Assembly (NCBI GenBank): GCA_947311255.1
Contig: CAMZKL010000036.1
Coordinates: 1 to 54,167 of the forward strand
DNA: 54,167 bases
Direction: 5' to 3'
Source: an uncultured Chlorobiota bacterium
GTDB taxonomy: Bacteria; Bacteroidota; Bacteroidia; Bacteroidales; JAADGE01
The translations under genes were made by a program, and so were the position numbers. The notes under the pieces were generated by a model. The model was not told where the DNA came from. It made no database searches and worked only from the letters and a program-made list of their open reading frames with translations. Within the stretch, counting starts at the first letter, position 1; the number at the start of each line of letters is the position of its first letter. Below, piece by piece: positions 8,592 through 19,000 of this stretch.

Positions 8592-8951
8592 ATGGAAAGT
8601 TTTAACAAGTATTTTTTAGACGTTTTAAAAGGTCAGTATGCTGATTTTAAAGGCAGAACTGCAAAAAAAGATTTTTGGATGTTTATCTTGTTCTCAATTG
8701 TAATTAACATTGTATTATCAATTATTGATAATATTATTGGAATGAAGATTTTTAGCGGAATATTTGGGCTAGCTGTTATGATTCCAAGTTTAGCAATTGG
8801 AGCAAGAAGATTACACGATATAGGCAAAAGCGGTTGGTTACAACTATTAGCTTTAATTCCTTTAATCGGAATAATTATTTTAATTATTTTCTGGATAAAA
8901 GACGGAGTTGAAGAAGATAACAAGTGGGGTGCTAAAGCAGTTGAAGCATAA
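8592..8951 (+). CDS. DUF805 family membrane protein
   Basis: This 119-residue protein has the DUF805 pattern. It opens with a FKGRTAKKDFWMF segment, continues with about three membrane helices, then GARRLHDIGKSGW and a last helix ending in a short acidic tail (DGVEEDNKWG). The function of the family is unknown. A rho-independent terminator follows at 8975-9003. Confidence 0.88.
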   Translation: MESFNKYFLDVLKGQYADFKGRTAKKDFWMFILFSIVINIVLSIIDNIIGMKIFSGIFGLAVMIPSLAIGARRLHDIGKSGWLQLLALIPLIGIIILIIFWIKDGVEEDNKWGAKAVEA

Positions 8952-8974
8952 TAAACACTCTTTTTTAAAATATT

Positions 8975-9003
8975 AAAAGCAGATTTATTTCTGCTTTTTT
9001 TTA
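8975..9003 (+). terminator. rho-independent terminator after DUF805 gene
   Basis: AAAGCAGA pairs with TCTGCTTT around a 6-nt loop and is followed by a T run. Confidence 0.8.
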
Positions 9004-9017
9004 CAGGTAATGTTGGT

Positions 9018-9182
9018 ATGATTTGGGGTATTTGGACGATTAACTTACTTTCAAAAAGTTTTGGAAAGGATGTAGGTTATACGTTAGGAATGCTTTTCTT
9101 AGGAATTATCTTTATTCCAATGCTTGGATTTGGAGATGCACAATACCAAGGACCTGCTGCAAAAGAAGCACAACAGGCATAA
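9018..9182 (+). pseudogene. C-terminal remnant of a DUF5684-type membrane protein
   Basis: The open frame covers 9003-9182; the first ATG, at 9018, would give 54 residues. It shows a helix with SKSFGKDVGYTLGM, a second helix, and the ending PMLGFGDAQYQGPAA typical of the C-terminus of DUF5684 proteins. The N-terminal membrane helices are absent and a stop lies upstream in frame at 8952. It starts directly after the DUF805 terminator, so a deletion has probably removed the rest of the gene. Expression as a short protein is possible but unsupported. Confidence 0.7.
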
Positions 9183-9207
9183 AAACAATACAATATTTTG
9201 TAAAAGA

Positions 9208-9245
9208 AAACCGAAAAGAAATTATCTTTTCGGTTTCTTATTTTT
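9208..9245 (+). terminator. rho-independent terminator
   Basis: AAACCGAAAAG at 9208-9218 pairs with CTTTTCGGTTT at 9226-9236 and is followed by a T-rich stretch. It closes the DUF805/DUF5684 region. Confidence 0.8.
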
Positions 9246-9308
9246 GTAAATTTGCAATAAAAAAAATAAATCTAATGCTAAATTACCTTTTTTTTTGTTT
9301 AGTACTAA

Positions 9309-9316
9309 TATTTTTG
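9309..9316 (+). promoter_or_regulatory. -7 box TATTTTTG
   Basis: This is a TAnnTTTG match 8 nt before the methyltransferase ATG. If it is used, the transcript would be nearly leaderless, so the match may be fortuitous. Confidence 0.25.
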
Positions 9317-9323
9317 AATTAAA

Positions 9324-10106
9324 ATGTATCAACAATTAAAATACATAAAATATAAATTTACTGCAAAACATAAGAATGGATACGGAATCCACTCCCCTTT
9401 TTTGTATGATTTAATAAGAAATATAATCTCAGAATATTCAAATTATTATGCTTTAGATGATATTGCAGCTTTGAGATATGACCTATTAGATTCAACAGAA
9501 AAAATAAATGTGAAAGATTTTGGTGCAGGCTCCAAAAAAATGAGTTCAGCTTACAGAAAAGTAAAAGATATTACTAAATATTCAGCAATTAATGAAAAAT
9601 TTGGAGAATTGTTATTCCGATTAATTGAATATTTTAAACCAAAAACAATTTTAGAACTTGGAACATCTCTTGGAATTGGATCTTTATATCTGGCAATGCC
9701 AAACAGTAAGGCAAAAATATACACAATAGAAGGTTGCCCTGAAACAGCAAAAAAAGCCTCTAAAAACTTTAAAGAATTAAAAATTAAAAATATTCAGCAA
9801 AAAATTGGAAATATTAATACAGAATTACCTGAATTGCTAAAAAACTTAGAAAAATTAGATTTTGTATATTTTGATGGTAATCACCAAAAAAATGCTACTA
9901 TTAATTATTTTAATCAATGTTTAAGTAAAAAACATAATAATACTATTTTTTGGTTTGATGATATAAATTGGTCAAAAGGTATGAATGAGGCATGGGAAGA
10001 AATAAAAAAAAATAAGGATGTAAGTTTAACAATTGATTTATTCTTTTGTGGAATAGTCTTTTTTAAAAAAGAGTTATCAAAAGAAGATTTTATTATAAGG
10101 TTTTGA
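9324..10106 (+). CDS. class I SAM-dependent methyltransferase
   Basis: This 260-residue protein contains the SAM-binding motif I TILELGTSLGIGSLYLA (about residues 110-126). An acidic motif II follows (YTIEG, then an alpha-helix). Motif III is DFVYFDGNH, and a further FWFDDINWSKGM segment resembles O-methyltransferase-3-like enzymes. The first 90 residues form a family-specific N-terminal extension (KHKNGYGIHSPFLYDLI) seen in Bacteroidota homologues. The substrate is unknown. Confidence 0.85.
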   Translation: MYQQLKYIKYKFTAKHKNGYGIHSPFLYDLIRNIISEYSNYYALDDIAALRYDLLDSTEKINVKDFGAGSKKMSSAYRKVKDITKYSAINEKFGELLFRLIEYFKPKTILELGTSLGIGSLYLAMPNSKAKIYTIEGCPETAKKASKNFKELKIKNIQQKIGNINTELPELLKNLEKLDFVYFDGNHQKNATINYFNQCLSKKHNNTIFWFDDINWSKGMNEAWEEIKKNKDVSLTIDLFFCGIVFFKKELSKEDFIIRF

Positions 10107-10240
10107 CAAAACAATAAAACAAGTTAGAAATTCTTAGTATTCCTAATTAAAAGTTTTTTTTAAGCAATTTTAATATCTTTTTCGGACAACAATGTTTTAA
10201 ATTTTAACAAAGAACAATCTTAAAAATATTCAATAACGTT

Positions 10241-10792
10241 TTGAAACCAGACTTCAAGAACATTCTAAAAACAGATAGCTTGCGAGCTACCGCAGATATA
10301 GCTTGCGAAGCAATTGGAAACAAGCAACTTTATTTTAAAGAAGTACTTATGTTAAGTTTGGAAGAAAAATCTCCCGAAAATTGGCGTGCGGCAAGAGTTA
10401 TAGGATTGAGTATTTTAAAATACCCAAATTTATTTGTTCCATATGTTAATAAAATTGCAAAACTTTTCCCTGAATTTAAAAATGACGGATTAAAAAGAAG
10501 CTATGCCTTTGTATTATCAAAATATGTTAAATATTTGTCCGAAGATAATCTCACAAAATTAATTGAAACCTGTTTCTCATATATGCTTTCAAATGAAAAA
10601 GTTGCAGTAAAATTTAATTGTTTAACTTTACTTTTTAATATTTCAGAAAAAATTTCCGATTTAAAACCAGAATTATTAGCTTCAATTGAATTTAATTTAT
10701 CAGAAGGTGTATTCAGACTAAATGGAGATATAAAAAAATATTACAGGAAACTTCAAAAATATTGTTTGAAAAATGATTTTATAATGATGTAA
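10241..10792 (+). CDS. HEAT-like helical repeat protein
   Basis: This 183-residue protein is all-helical by appearance and starts at TTG (10241); no ATG is available without losing about 35 residues. Segments such as ENWRAARVIGLSI and LKRSYAFVLSKYVKYL resemble HEAT/adenylation-like repeats. I do not recognise a specific family. It sits between the methyltransferase and the YgjV/GNAT gene. It has no signal peptide and is probably cytoplasmic. Confidence 0.65.
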   Translation: MKPDFKNILKTDSLRATADIACEAIGNKQLYFKEVLMLSLEEKSPENWRAARVIGLSILKYPNLFVPYVNKIAKLFPEFKNDGLKRSYAFVLSKYVKYLSEDNLTKLIETCFSYMLSNEKVAVKFNCLTLLFNISEKISDLKPELLASIEFNLSEGVFRLNGDIKKYYRKLQKYCLKNDFIMM

Positions 10793-10879
10793 ATTTAAAT
10801 ACTTTTGTGCCTGAATACTAAAATTTTAAATAATAAATACACACTTAAACTAATAAAAATTTACTTAAATAATATAATA

Positions 10880-11500
10880 ATGGATTACATACAAATAATA
10901 GGATATGCAGCTTCTGTAATTATTGCAATTTCAATGACAATGAGCTCAATAGTTAAATTCAGATGGGTTAATTTAATAGGAGCAATTTCCTTTTTAATTT
11001 ATGGTTTATTATTTAACTCAATTCCAATAGTTATTTTAAATGTATTTATAATTTTAACAGACATATATTACCTTTATAGAATATACAGTAAAAAAGAGCT
11101 ATTTACAACTCTTGAGATTAGAAGTGGTAACAAATATTTATTAAATTTTTTAAAATTTCATGATAAAGGAATTCAAAAATTTTTTCCCGGTTTCAAATAT
11201 AAACCTGAACTAAATACTATAAGTTTTTTTGTTTTAAGAAATATGGCTGTTGCAGGTATTTTTTTAGCTCATAAAAAAGACAGTAAAACTTTAAGTGTTG
11301 GTCTAGACTTTGTTGTTCCTGAATATAGAGATTATAAAAACGCAAAATTTATATACCATAGATTAAAAAACGATTTTATTGAAAATGGTATAGAAAAAAT
11401 TATTGTAGTCCCGCAAACTTTTGATCATATAAAATACTTGAAGAAAGTTGGATTTAAAAAAGATAATGACGGACTTTTTATTATGAAGATTATTGAATAA
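10880..11500 (+). CDS. YgjV-type membrane protein fused to a GNAT-like domain
   Basis: This 206-residue protein starts at the ATG at 10880; the open frame extends to a TTG at 10805, but the YgjV homology begins at MDYIQIIGY. About three helices fill residues 1-75 (YgjV inner-membrane family). They are followed by a cytoplasmic domain ending in FIYHRLKNDFIENGIEKIIVV and HIKYLKKVGFKK, which looks like the last half of an acetyltransferase fold. The membrane part could anchor an acetyltransferase; no substrate is known. The dihydropyrimidinase gene follows after 29 nt. Confidence 0.72.
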   Translation: MDYIQIIGYAASVIIAISMTMSSIVKFRWVNLIGAISFLIYGLLFNSIPIVILNVFIILTDIYYLYRIYSKKELFTTLEIRSGNKYLLNFLKFHDKGIQKFFPGFKYKPELNTISFFVLRNMAVAGIFLAHKKDSKTLSVGLDFVVPEYRDYKNAKFIYHRLKNDFIENGIEKIIVVPQTFDHIKYLKKVGFKKDNDGLFIMKIIE

Positions 11501-11529
11501 AATTAACAATTTTGAATTACTGCCAAATA

Positions 11530-12924
11530 ATGTACACAAGTAACAAAGAAGCTGAAAAGATTAAAAAAATTTTAATTATTAATGGAATAATTGTTACTTC
11601 TGAAAGGATTTTTAAATCTGATATATTATCAGAAAATGGTATAATTACTAAAATTTCTCCAAAAATAAACAGGAAAGACATTGAAACTATAATTGATGCA
11701 AAAGGAAAATATATTTTTCCCGGAGGGATTGATCCTCATGTACATATGCAACTTCCAACTCCTGCTGGTTTTTCTTCTGACAATTTTTACACCGGTAGCA
11801 AAGCCTCACTTTTTGGCGGAACAACAACAATTTTAGATTTTGTTACACCAAATAAAGAGCAAAATCTTGTAAAAGCTCTTTCTGAAAGGAAAAAAGAAGC
11901 AAGCAACTCATTAACTGATTATAGTTTCCACGTTTCACCAATTGATTTTCATAAAAATATTGAAAATGAAATATCTCAAATCATAAAGTCAGGGATAAAT
12001 TCTTTTAAAGTTTATATGGCATACAGCATAGGACTAAAATATGATGTTTTATTAAAAATTATGAAAATTGTTGCAAAATCAAAAGGTATTATTACAGTTC
12101 ATGCTGAATTAGGAAATGAAATTGATAAATTAAGAAATAATTGTGCAAAAAATGGAAATTTTAGTCCCAAATATCATGCTATTTCACGACCAAACTACAC
12201 AGAATCTGATGCTGTAAAAAAAATTATTAATTTTTCTGAACAAACAAAATGCACTGTTTATATTGTTCATGTTTCTTCAAAAGAAAGTATAGAACATATA
12301 AAAAAAGCTCAAAAAAAAGGAATAAGTATATTTGCAGAAACTTGTCCTCAATATCTTTTACTAACTGACGATAAATTATTTGGAGAATTTAATGAAACAT
12401 CAAAATATGTTTTCAGCCCGGTAATAAGAAAAAAAGAAGATAATTTTGCTTTATGGAAAGCTCTTAAAGCCGGAAATATACAAACTGTTGGCACAGACCA
12501 TTGTCCTTTTAACCTTTCTCAAAAAAAACTTGGGGAAAATGATTTTAGAAAAATACCAAATGGAGCAGGAGGAGTTGAACACCGTTTATCTCTACTATAT
12601 ACACATGGAGTTATAGAAAATAAAATTTCGCTAAATGAGTTTGTAAAATTAACTTCAACAAATACTGCGAAAATTTTTGGATTATATCCTAAAAAAGGTG
12701 AAATAGCTGTTGGTTCAGATGCAGATTTAGTAATATGGAACTCAAAAATTAATGAAATAATAAGTTCTAAAACTCACCATTCGAATTGCGATTTGAATAT
12801 TTATGAAGGAACAATAATAAAAGGAAAACCTGAATTTGTCATAAAAGCAGGTAAAGTGTGTATTAAAAAGAATGAATTTATTTCATCAGATATTAAAGGA
12901 TTATTTTTAAAACGAAAAATATGA
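11530..12924 (+). CDS. dihydropyrimidinase / hydantoinase-like amidohydrolase
   Basis: This 464-residue cyclic amidohydrolase starts at the ATG at 11530 (a TTG at 11512 is also open). The binuclear metal ligands are in place: HVHMQ after the GGIDP strand, the probable carboxylated lysine in SFKVYMAY, HAE, IVHVSS and GTDHCPF. These enzymes hydrolyse cyclic amides such as dihydropyrimidines or hydantoins to the N-carbamoyl acid. No other pyrimidine-catabolism gene is adjacent. Its last 4 bases overlap the ankyrin lipoprotein start (ATGA), suggesting translational coupling. Confidence 0.88.
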   Translation: MYTSNKEAEKIKKILIINGIIVTSERIFKSDILSENGIITKISPKINRKDIETIIDAKGKYIFPGGIDPHVHMQLPTPAGFSSDNFYTGSKASLFGGTTTILDFVTPNKEQNLVKALSERKKEASNSLTDYSFHVSPIDFHKNIENEISQIIKSGINSFKVYMAYSIGLKYDVLLKIMKIVAKSKGIITVHAELGNEIDKLRNNCAKNGNFSPKYHAISRPNYTESDAVKKIINFSEQTKCTVYIVHVSSKESIEHIKKAQKKGISIFAETCPQYLLLTDDKLFGEFNETSKYVFSPVIRKKEDNFALWKALKAGNIQTVGTDHCPFNLSQKKLGENDFRKIPNGAGGVEHRLSLLYTHGVIENKISLNEFVKLTSTNTAKIFGLYPKKGEIAVGSDADLVIWNSKINEIISSKTHHSNCDLNIYEGTIIKGKPEFVIKAGKVCIKKNEFISSDIKGLFLKRKI

Positions 12925-14312
12925 AAAATATTTTAATGTTATTTATTTTAGTTAGTTCAATAACTTTTAATTCTTGCATTAAAAATCCTGAGAAGAGTTC
13001 CGGTTCACAAATTTTGGAAGGAAGTATATCAGAAAAGAAAAATATTTTTCCAAATGATGAAATAGATTTCTCAAAAATTGTTATTTCTAACGACTCATTA
13101 GATTTAGCCCTTTTTAATTTGCTTGTTGATTTTAAATTATATTCAGAAGAGAAAATATTAAAAAATATTAATGTCCTAATTGATAGAGGGGCAAACCCAA
13201 ATGCTGTTGTAGAATATAAATATTCAGTAAGAAAGCTCGGAACTTATATTCCTATTGTAAAAAGTTTTTATAAAAAGAAATATAGAACCTATTCTAACAA
13301 CTCTACTCCATTTTTAGAAGCGGTTAATACAAGAAACATAAATATTACAAGTGAAATGATAAGTTTGGGAGCAGATGTCAATACACCTTCAAAAAACAAA
13401 ACCTACCCTATTGATATTGCCCTAAACAAAGAAGATTTAAATATGATTAATCTTCTTATTGAAAACAAATGTAATATTAAAAATGCTAACTTATCTGGAT
13501 GTAAAGACATAAGCATAATTGAGAAAATGGTAAATCTCGGAACAAACACTAAAACCATCAATATTAATTTTGCATTAGAAAATGAAGCCGATTTGAAAAG
13601 AATTTTAAGTTTAAAACCAAATGTTAACAACTCTGAGTTAAACTTTAGAATAGTTTTTAATAACAAACAAAACTTAAATCTTCTTTTAAAAGCGGGTTTA
13701 AATAATACTGCCAAGGGAAAATTCCCTGATAATAAACCTTTAATTTTTAATGCCATAAAATATTCCGATTTAAAAACTATTAAAAAATTAGAAACCTACG
13801 GAATTAATATTTTTTACAAAACTAAAGAAGCAAATGTTAGTAATACTCCTTTATTTGCAGTAATTAAAAGTCAAAAAAAAGATATTTTAGAATATTACAT
13901 TCAAAAAGGAGCAAACGTAAACGAAAAAGACTGGACAAAGCGTTCTGCACTGTTATTTGCTGTTAATACAGACAATGATATTATTATTAAATTATTAATT
14001 GATGCAGGAGCAAACAAAGAATACTCTGGATATTTTAACAAAACAGCTTTAATGTATGCTATTGATTATGACCATTATATATCTGCCCAAACACTAATTA
14101 ATGAAGATGCAAACTTAAACTACAAAAATAATTATGGAGAAACTTGTTTATCCATAGCAATTAAAAGACATAATCTTCCAATGATTAAATTACTAAAAGA
14201 AAATGGGGCAAATTTTAAAATTAAGTATAAAAACTTGCCAATACAACAATATGCAGAAAGTGTAAATTCGCCGAATATTATTGTTCAATATTTGAAAAAC
14301 AATAACAAATAG
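12921..14312 (+). CDS. ankyrin-repeat lipoprotein
   Basis: This 463-residue protein has a lipoprotein signal peptide with lipobox cysteine at residue 19 (ITFNSC), so it is lipid-anchored at the cell envelope. The body is a run of ankyrin repeats: EMISLGADVNTP, YYIQKGANVNEKD, LLIDAGANKEYSG and LINEDANLNYKNNYGETCLSIA are clear units, with more degenerate ones between them. Ankyrins mediate protein binding; the partner is not known. It overlaps the upstream amidohydrolase by 4 nt. Confidence 0.85.
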   Translation: MKNILMLFILVSSITFNSCIKNPEKSSGSQILEGSISEKKNIFPNDEIDFSKIVISNDSLDLALFNLLVDFKLYSEEKILKNINVLIDRGANPNAVVEYKYSVRKLGTYIPIVKSFYKKKYRTYSNNSTPFLEAVNTRNINITSEMISLGADVNTPSKNKTYPIDIALNKEDLNMINLLIENKCNIKNANLSGCKDISIIEKMVNLGTNTKTININFALENEADLKRILSLKPNVNNSELNFRIVFNNKQNLNLLLKAGLNNTAKGKFPDNKPLIFNAIKYSDLKTIKKLETYGINIFYKTKEANVSNTPLFAVIKSQKKDILEYYIQKGANVNEKDWTKRSALLFAVNTDNDIIIKLLIDAGANKEYSGYFNKTALMYAIDYDHYISAQTLINEDANLNYKNNYGETCLSIAIKRHNLPMIKLLKENGANFKIKYKNLPIQQYAESVNSPNIIVQYLKNNNK

Positions 14313-14343
14313 TGTTTACCCTTAAAGTTTCTGTTCACTTATA

Positions 14344-15840
14344 TTAAACTTTATTATAAGGAATAGTAAAACTAAAAACTGAACCTTTCCTTTCTATTGA
14401 TTCAACTGACATTTTCCCTCCCATTAACTCAACAAAACCTTTTGAAATTGCTAAACCTAAACCTGTGCCTCCATAAACTTTTTTTGTTTTATTATTGGCT
14501 TGCCTAAACCTTTCAAATATATATTGAATATTTTTTTTTGATATACCAATTCCTGTATCTTTAATTTCAAACAAAATCTCTTTTCCGTGTAAAATCGAGT
14601 ATTTAATTTCAATTACACCTTTTTCAGTGAACTTTATAGCATTACTAATTAAATTTGTTAAAATCTGCCTTAAACGTTGTCTGTCAATTAGTATTAAATC
14701 CTCTCCCTCAATAATTTTGCAATTTACAATAAGCGTTTTATTTTTATTATTATGAAGCTTAGAAATAAAAAACATATAAACTTCATTAACTAATGAAATA
14801 ATCTTAACCTCGGACTCAACAATTTCTAATTGTTTTGCATCAATTTTAGAAATATCGATAATATCATCAATTAATTCTAAGAGATAATTTCCTGAATTAT
14901 TAATAATGTCAATAAATTTATTTCTTTTTTCAACTTCAAGTTTTTTATTTTTTATTAATTCTCCAAAACCAAGAATTGCATTCATTGGTGTTCTAATTTC
15001 ATGCGACATATTTTTAAGAAAAGCAGTTTTTAACCTATTACTTTCATTTGCCTTTTCCTTTTCAATAAATAATAATTCTTCTAATTTTTTCTTTTCAGAT
15101 ATATCAATATTATATTCTATAACTTGAATTAGATTATTATTATCATCAAAAATAGGAAATCCGTGAACTTCAAAAACTCTTTTTTCTTTATTCTTATCAT
15201 AATGAATATGTTCAGTAACGCAAGATTTTTTTGTTTTTTTTATAATATCTACCGGACATGAAAAACCCGATTCTATAGATGGACTATTTAAATTATGTGT
15301 TAATGCGTAGCAAGTTTTAAAATCAGAAAATTCATTAAAATTTGTTGCTCTGTTCGCAAGAACTATATTGTATGTCTCAACATCTATAACATATAATGGA
15401 TGGGGAATTGAATTTAAAACATTATTAAGAAATTCTTTTTGTGTTAATACATCTTGTTTATTTTTAACTCTTTCAGTTATATCTTTGCAGATTTTCATAA
15501 CTGAAACAATTTTATTGTTTTCTTGTATAGGAAAAGTCATAATTTGAAACCAAAGATATTCATTATTTAATAATAGTTTAGTTTCAAATTTATTCTTTCC
15601 ACCTGTTAAATATGTATCTTTTATATTATTTACAATTCTATCAGCAATATCTTGTTCATAAAAATCATATGGTTTTTTTCCAATTATTTTATCAGATAAA
15701 TAATTATATTTTTGTTTTCCTCCAAAAAATAAATAAGTTCCTTCAAAATCATGAATTGAAATAATATCTTCTGAATTTTCAATAATCAATCTTATACTAT
15801 CGTCTTTTTTTTCATAAATACTATTTATATTTGTTTTCAT
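14344..15840 (-). CDS. PAS-PAS sensor histidine kinase
   Basis: This 498-residue soluble kinase has a first PAS domain at about residues 15-120 and a second at about 135-250. HisKA with the phosphorylatable histidine in MSHEIRTPMN lies near residue 278, followed by a complete HATPase (N box NLISNAIKFT, G1 DTGIGI, G2 GGTGLGLAI). The second PAS carries CYALTH followed by a CP dipeptide about 18 residues later, resembling a cysteine/histidine-containing PAS variant that may bind a metal or sense redox. No transmembrane segment is present. No response regulator is adjacent. The first PAS matches a generic signal sensor. Confidence 0.9.
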   Translation of the reverse strand: MKTNINSIYEKKDDSIRLIIENSEDIISIHDFEGTYLFFGGKQKYNYLSDKIIGKKPYDFYEQDIADRIVNNIKDTYLTGGKNKFETKLLLNNEYLWFQIMTFPIQENNKIVSVMKICKDITERVKNKQDVLTQKEFLNNVLNSIPHPLYVIDVETYNIVLANRATNFNEFSDFKTCYALTHNLNSPSIESGFSCPVDIIKKTKKSCVTEHIHYDKNKEKRVFEVHGFPIFDDNNNLIQVIEYNIDISEKKKLEELLFIEKEKANESNRLKTAFLKNMSHEIRTPMNAILGFGELIKNKKLEVEKRNKFIDIINNSGNYLLELIDDIIDISKIDAKQLEIVESEVKIISLVNEVYMFFISKLHNNKNKTLIVNCKIIEGEDLILIDRQRLRQILTNLISNAIKFTEKGVIEIKYSILHGKEILFEIKDTGIGISKKNIQYIFERFRQANNKTKKVYGGTGLGLAISKGFVELMGGKMSVESIERKGSVFSFTIPYNKV

Positions 15841-16040
15841 AGCCGTTATTTTTAAAATTTGTATCTGTCAATTAAATAGATTAGTTTCTCTATTTAAAAT
15901 AATAATCAAATATTCAACAAATATAATATATTTATGATATATAACATTGTTATTTATCAATTTATTTTATTTATTGATATATAAAAACATCAGTAATAAA
16001 CAGCTATTATTATGAATAGAAAACAAACCCAAGATTTAGC

Positions 16041-16072
16041 AAAAAAAAACCGACGAGTTTTACCCGTCGGTT
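16041..16072 (-). terminator. terminator of the T9SS beta-helix gene
   Basis: AACCGACG and CGTCGGTT form the stem. On the minus strand it is followed by nine Ts. It lies 26 nt past the stop at 16098. Confidence 0.85.
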
Positions 16073-16097
16073 CATAAATAAAGTATTATAAAAAATG

Positions 16098-19000
16098 CTA
16101 TTTTGAAAGAACAACTTTTTCAGTAATACTTTCTTCTTTTGAACTTACTTTTACAATGTATATTCCATTGGCTAAGTTTGTGTTTATTGAACTTAATCCT
16201 TTTGTTGAAACATTTTTTTGCAATAATAATTGACCATTTATATTGTAAACTTCAACTTTTGCATTTTCATATTTAGAATTTACAAAAATTATATTTTTGT
16301 CTGAGAAAATTTTTATAGTGTTTTCGTTTTCAATATTCTCAACACCTGAGAAACCATCAAAAATTAATTGAAATCTATTAGAATCATCACCAGTATCAAA
16401 ATCAAAATTGTTTGTTGGATTTGTTCGTAAATTATACATACTGTTATCCGTTAAATCTTTTAAGAAAACAGAAACACTTTCTCCAAATGTTAATTCACTT
16501 ACATCAATAGTATATGTTCCGCTTGTTCCTGCTGTAAAAATAAGAGGAACAATTCTTGGGCTTCCGGTTTCAAAAGCAAAAGTATTAATTGCAATAAGAC
16601 CTTCAATTCCAGTAATAACAGAAGCTAAAACAGGGGCAGAACTTGTTATATTCAACATTTTAACAGCATCATATTCTTTATCAAAACCATTTGTTGCATT
16701 TTCGTTAAAAACTATTGCTGTTTCATCAGAAAAAGAATTTCCGCTAACAGTAAGTTTTAAAGTATTTTCGCTTACATAAGTTTCTTTTGAAGAATTTGCT
16801 TGTGTATAATGAACTCTGGCATTATTTGAGAAATTAAAAACTGCTGGACCATCTGTTTTAACAAAAAATACTGAGTTTGGTGAAATGTATTGGTTTCCAT
16901 CATTTATTGTTATTCCTCCTTTTTGGTAAACTGAAAAATTTCCTGCTCCCGATTGCATAGTATAAAAATTACTGTGCATATTCATAAAAGGTATGTCAAT
17001 TTCCTCAAAATCTAATCCGGAAGGGTAAGGATTTCCAAGTAAATTCCAACCTGAATAAGCAAATCCGCCAGGGTTAAATGATGTTAAAGGAATCATAAAA
17101 TTTCCTGTATTAACAGTATCTTCAAGAAATACGGGTATATCGTTTGCTGATGGAGTAACAAAGTATCCTACGCCCCCAACAATTGGGTCAAAATTTATAA
17201 CAGGATTCCACATTCCTCCTTGTTCATTCCATGTTCCAATACTAATATTTTCTCCAAAAGAAGATGCGTTTGTACCTTCAATACTTGAAGAAAAACCTTG
17301 CCTAATTCCACCTTTAAAAACATTTAGAACTTCGCAATTAAATCTTGAATCATTGTTCCTATCAACAAAAGAAGTAGCTTTATCAAGCAGAATTGATGCT
17401 TCTTCCCAATTTGTAGAATTTTTTAAATTTATTTCAGAACCTTCCATAAATGAAACTGCTGCTCCATTTTCTAGTTTCAACAAGTATGGGTGCATTGACA
17501 TCATTGGCGGCATAAAAGTAGAATCACTTAAACTAAATCCTCCATTAGGATACACAACAATTGCCGTATCGTTAAGAAAATCTTTCTCAGCATTTTGTTC
17601 AATAAAGATTTGTCTGAAACGAAGTCTTCCACTTACAGCTTTGCTTTTGTCGTTATTCCCCACTCTAACTTGTCCTCCATGTATGTACATTTCCGGAACA
17701 ATAAGTTCTGGTACTGAAAGAGCTTTTTCGGCATTTTGTTCTATAAAAATTGTTCCTCCACTGCCAAGATAAAGACCTGAATGTGAAAAACCTTTCGTAT
17801 TTTTTTTCTCAGCATTTTGTTCTATAAAAATTGTTCTTCCTCCTCCTAAATGCAAGTAACCTCCACCTGCTTTTTCAGCATTTTGTTCTATAAAAACGTA
17901 ACCTCCGCTTCCTATAAACAAATCTCCTTTTGAAATTCCTTTTTCATAAATTTTCTTATCTTTTTCAGCATTTTGTTCTATAAAAACATAAGCACCTGAA
18001 CCAATTCTTAGTTCTGCAACTCCTCTTGTACCTTTTTCGGCATTTTGTTCTATAAAAACATAAGCTCCGCTACCAATATTAAGTCCTGTGCTACCTTTTG
18101 TACTTTTTTCAGCATTTTGTTCAATAAAAACTGTTCCGCCTCCGCCAATAAACAAGCCCGAACCTCGTGATGAGCGGGTTTTATTAAGAAAATTTGAACC
18201 AATATTTAAAGTTGCATTATCTTTTATGTTTAAATTAGCAACTCCTTTCACTCCTTTAAATTTTTCGGCATTTTGCTCAATAAAAATTGTTCGGCAAGAA
18301 AAACCTGCTGCTGCTTTTGCAGTTCCTTCGAGGTTTACATCTGCTCCGCTTCCTATGTATAGTCTGTCGCAAACAGCATCCGGAATATTAATATTTGCAG
18401 TACAATTATAAATTATTACAGAATCTGCCTCACCTGGAACAGCTTGAACATTCCAATCATTAGGATTATCCCAATCCAATATTCCATCGTCAGGGTTTGA
18501 TGTAAATGCGTGTCCAGCAACAAGAATTAATGTATCACTATTTACACAGCCCACTTCATTTGTAATATTCCATTTAAAAGCCCTAATTCCATAATGAATT
18601 CCTGTTACATCTGTTTGATAATTATAGGGGTCTTGAATAATTGGATCGGGACTTGAACTGCCAATCTGAGACCATAATCCAAAAGAATTAATGTCAGGTA
18701 CATTTCCTGTAAAAACTGTATCCGGATAAACATTATTATTAGGATCGGCGTTTATTAAAATTATATCATCTCCGGCATCTACTATGGGCTGGGTGTTGGA
18801 AAAAGAAACAGTATCTGTTACCGTAACAATACCATTTGTAACTGAAAGCATAATTTCAACAGGAACATTGCCAGGAGGAAGATTATGAATTGATAAATCC
18901 GTTGACATTCCAGGTGTAATATATGCGCCGGAATTTCCTAAAACTGTCCATTCACGTGTATAATTTATTGGCGGATAGTAATCATAAAGGGTTTGCGTAC

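Noticed and set aside
10805..10879. TTG start giving 25 more residues before the YgjV domain
   Set aside because: The extension is polar and AT-rich, and the membrane domain starts at the ATG at 10880.
17353..17772. Plus-strand frame with repeated FSAFCSIK peptide
   Set aside because: It is the reverse complement of the FIEQNAEK repeats; the minus-strand protein has a signal peptide and sorting domain.
17583..18284. Regularly spaced 24-bp repeats resembling a CRISPR array
   Set aside because: Spacing is irregular, the whole region is one long reading frame with 3-base periodicity, and repeats differ only at synonymous sites.
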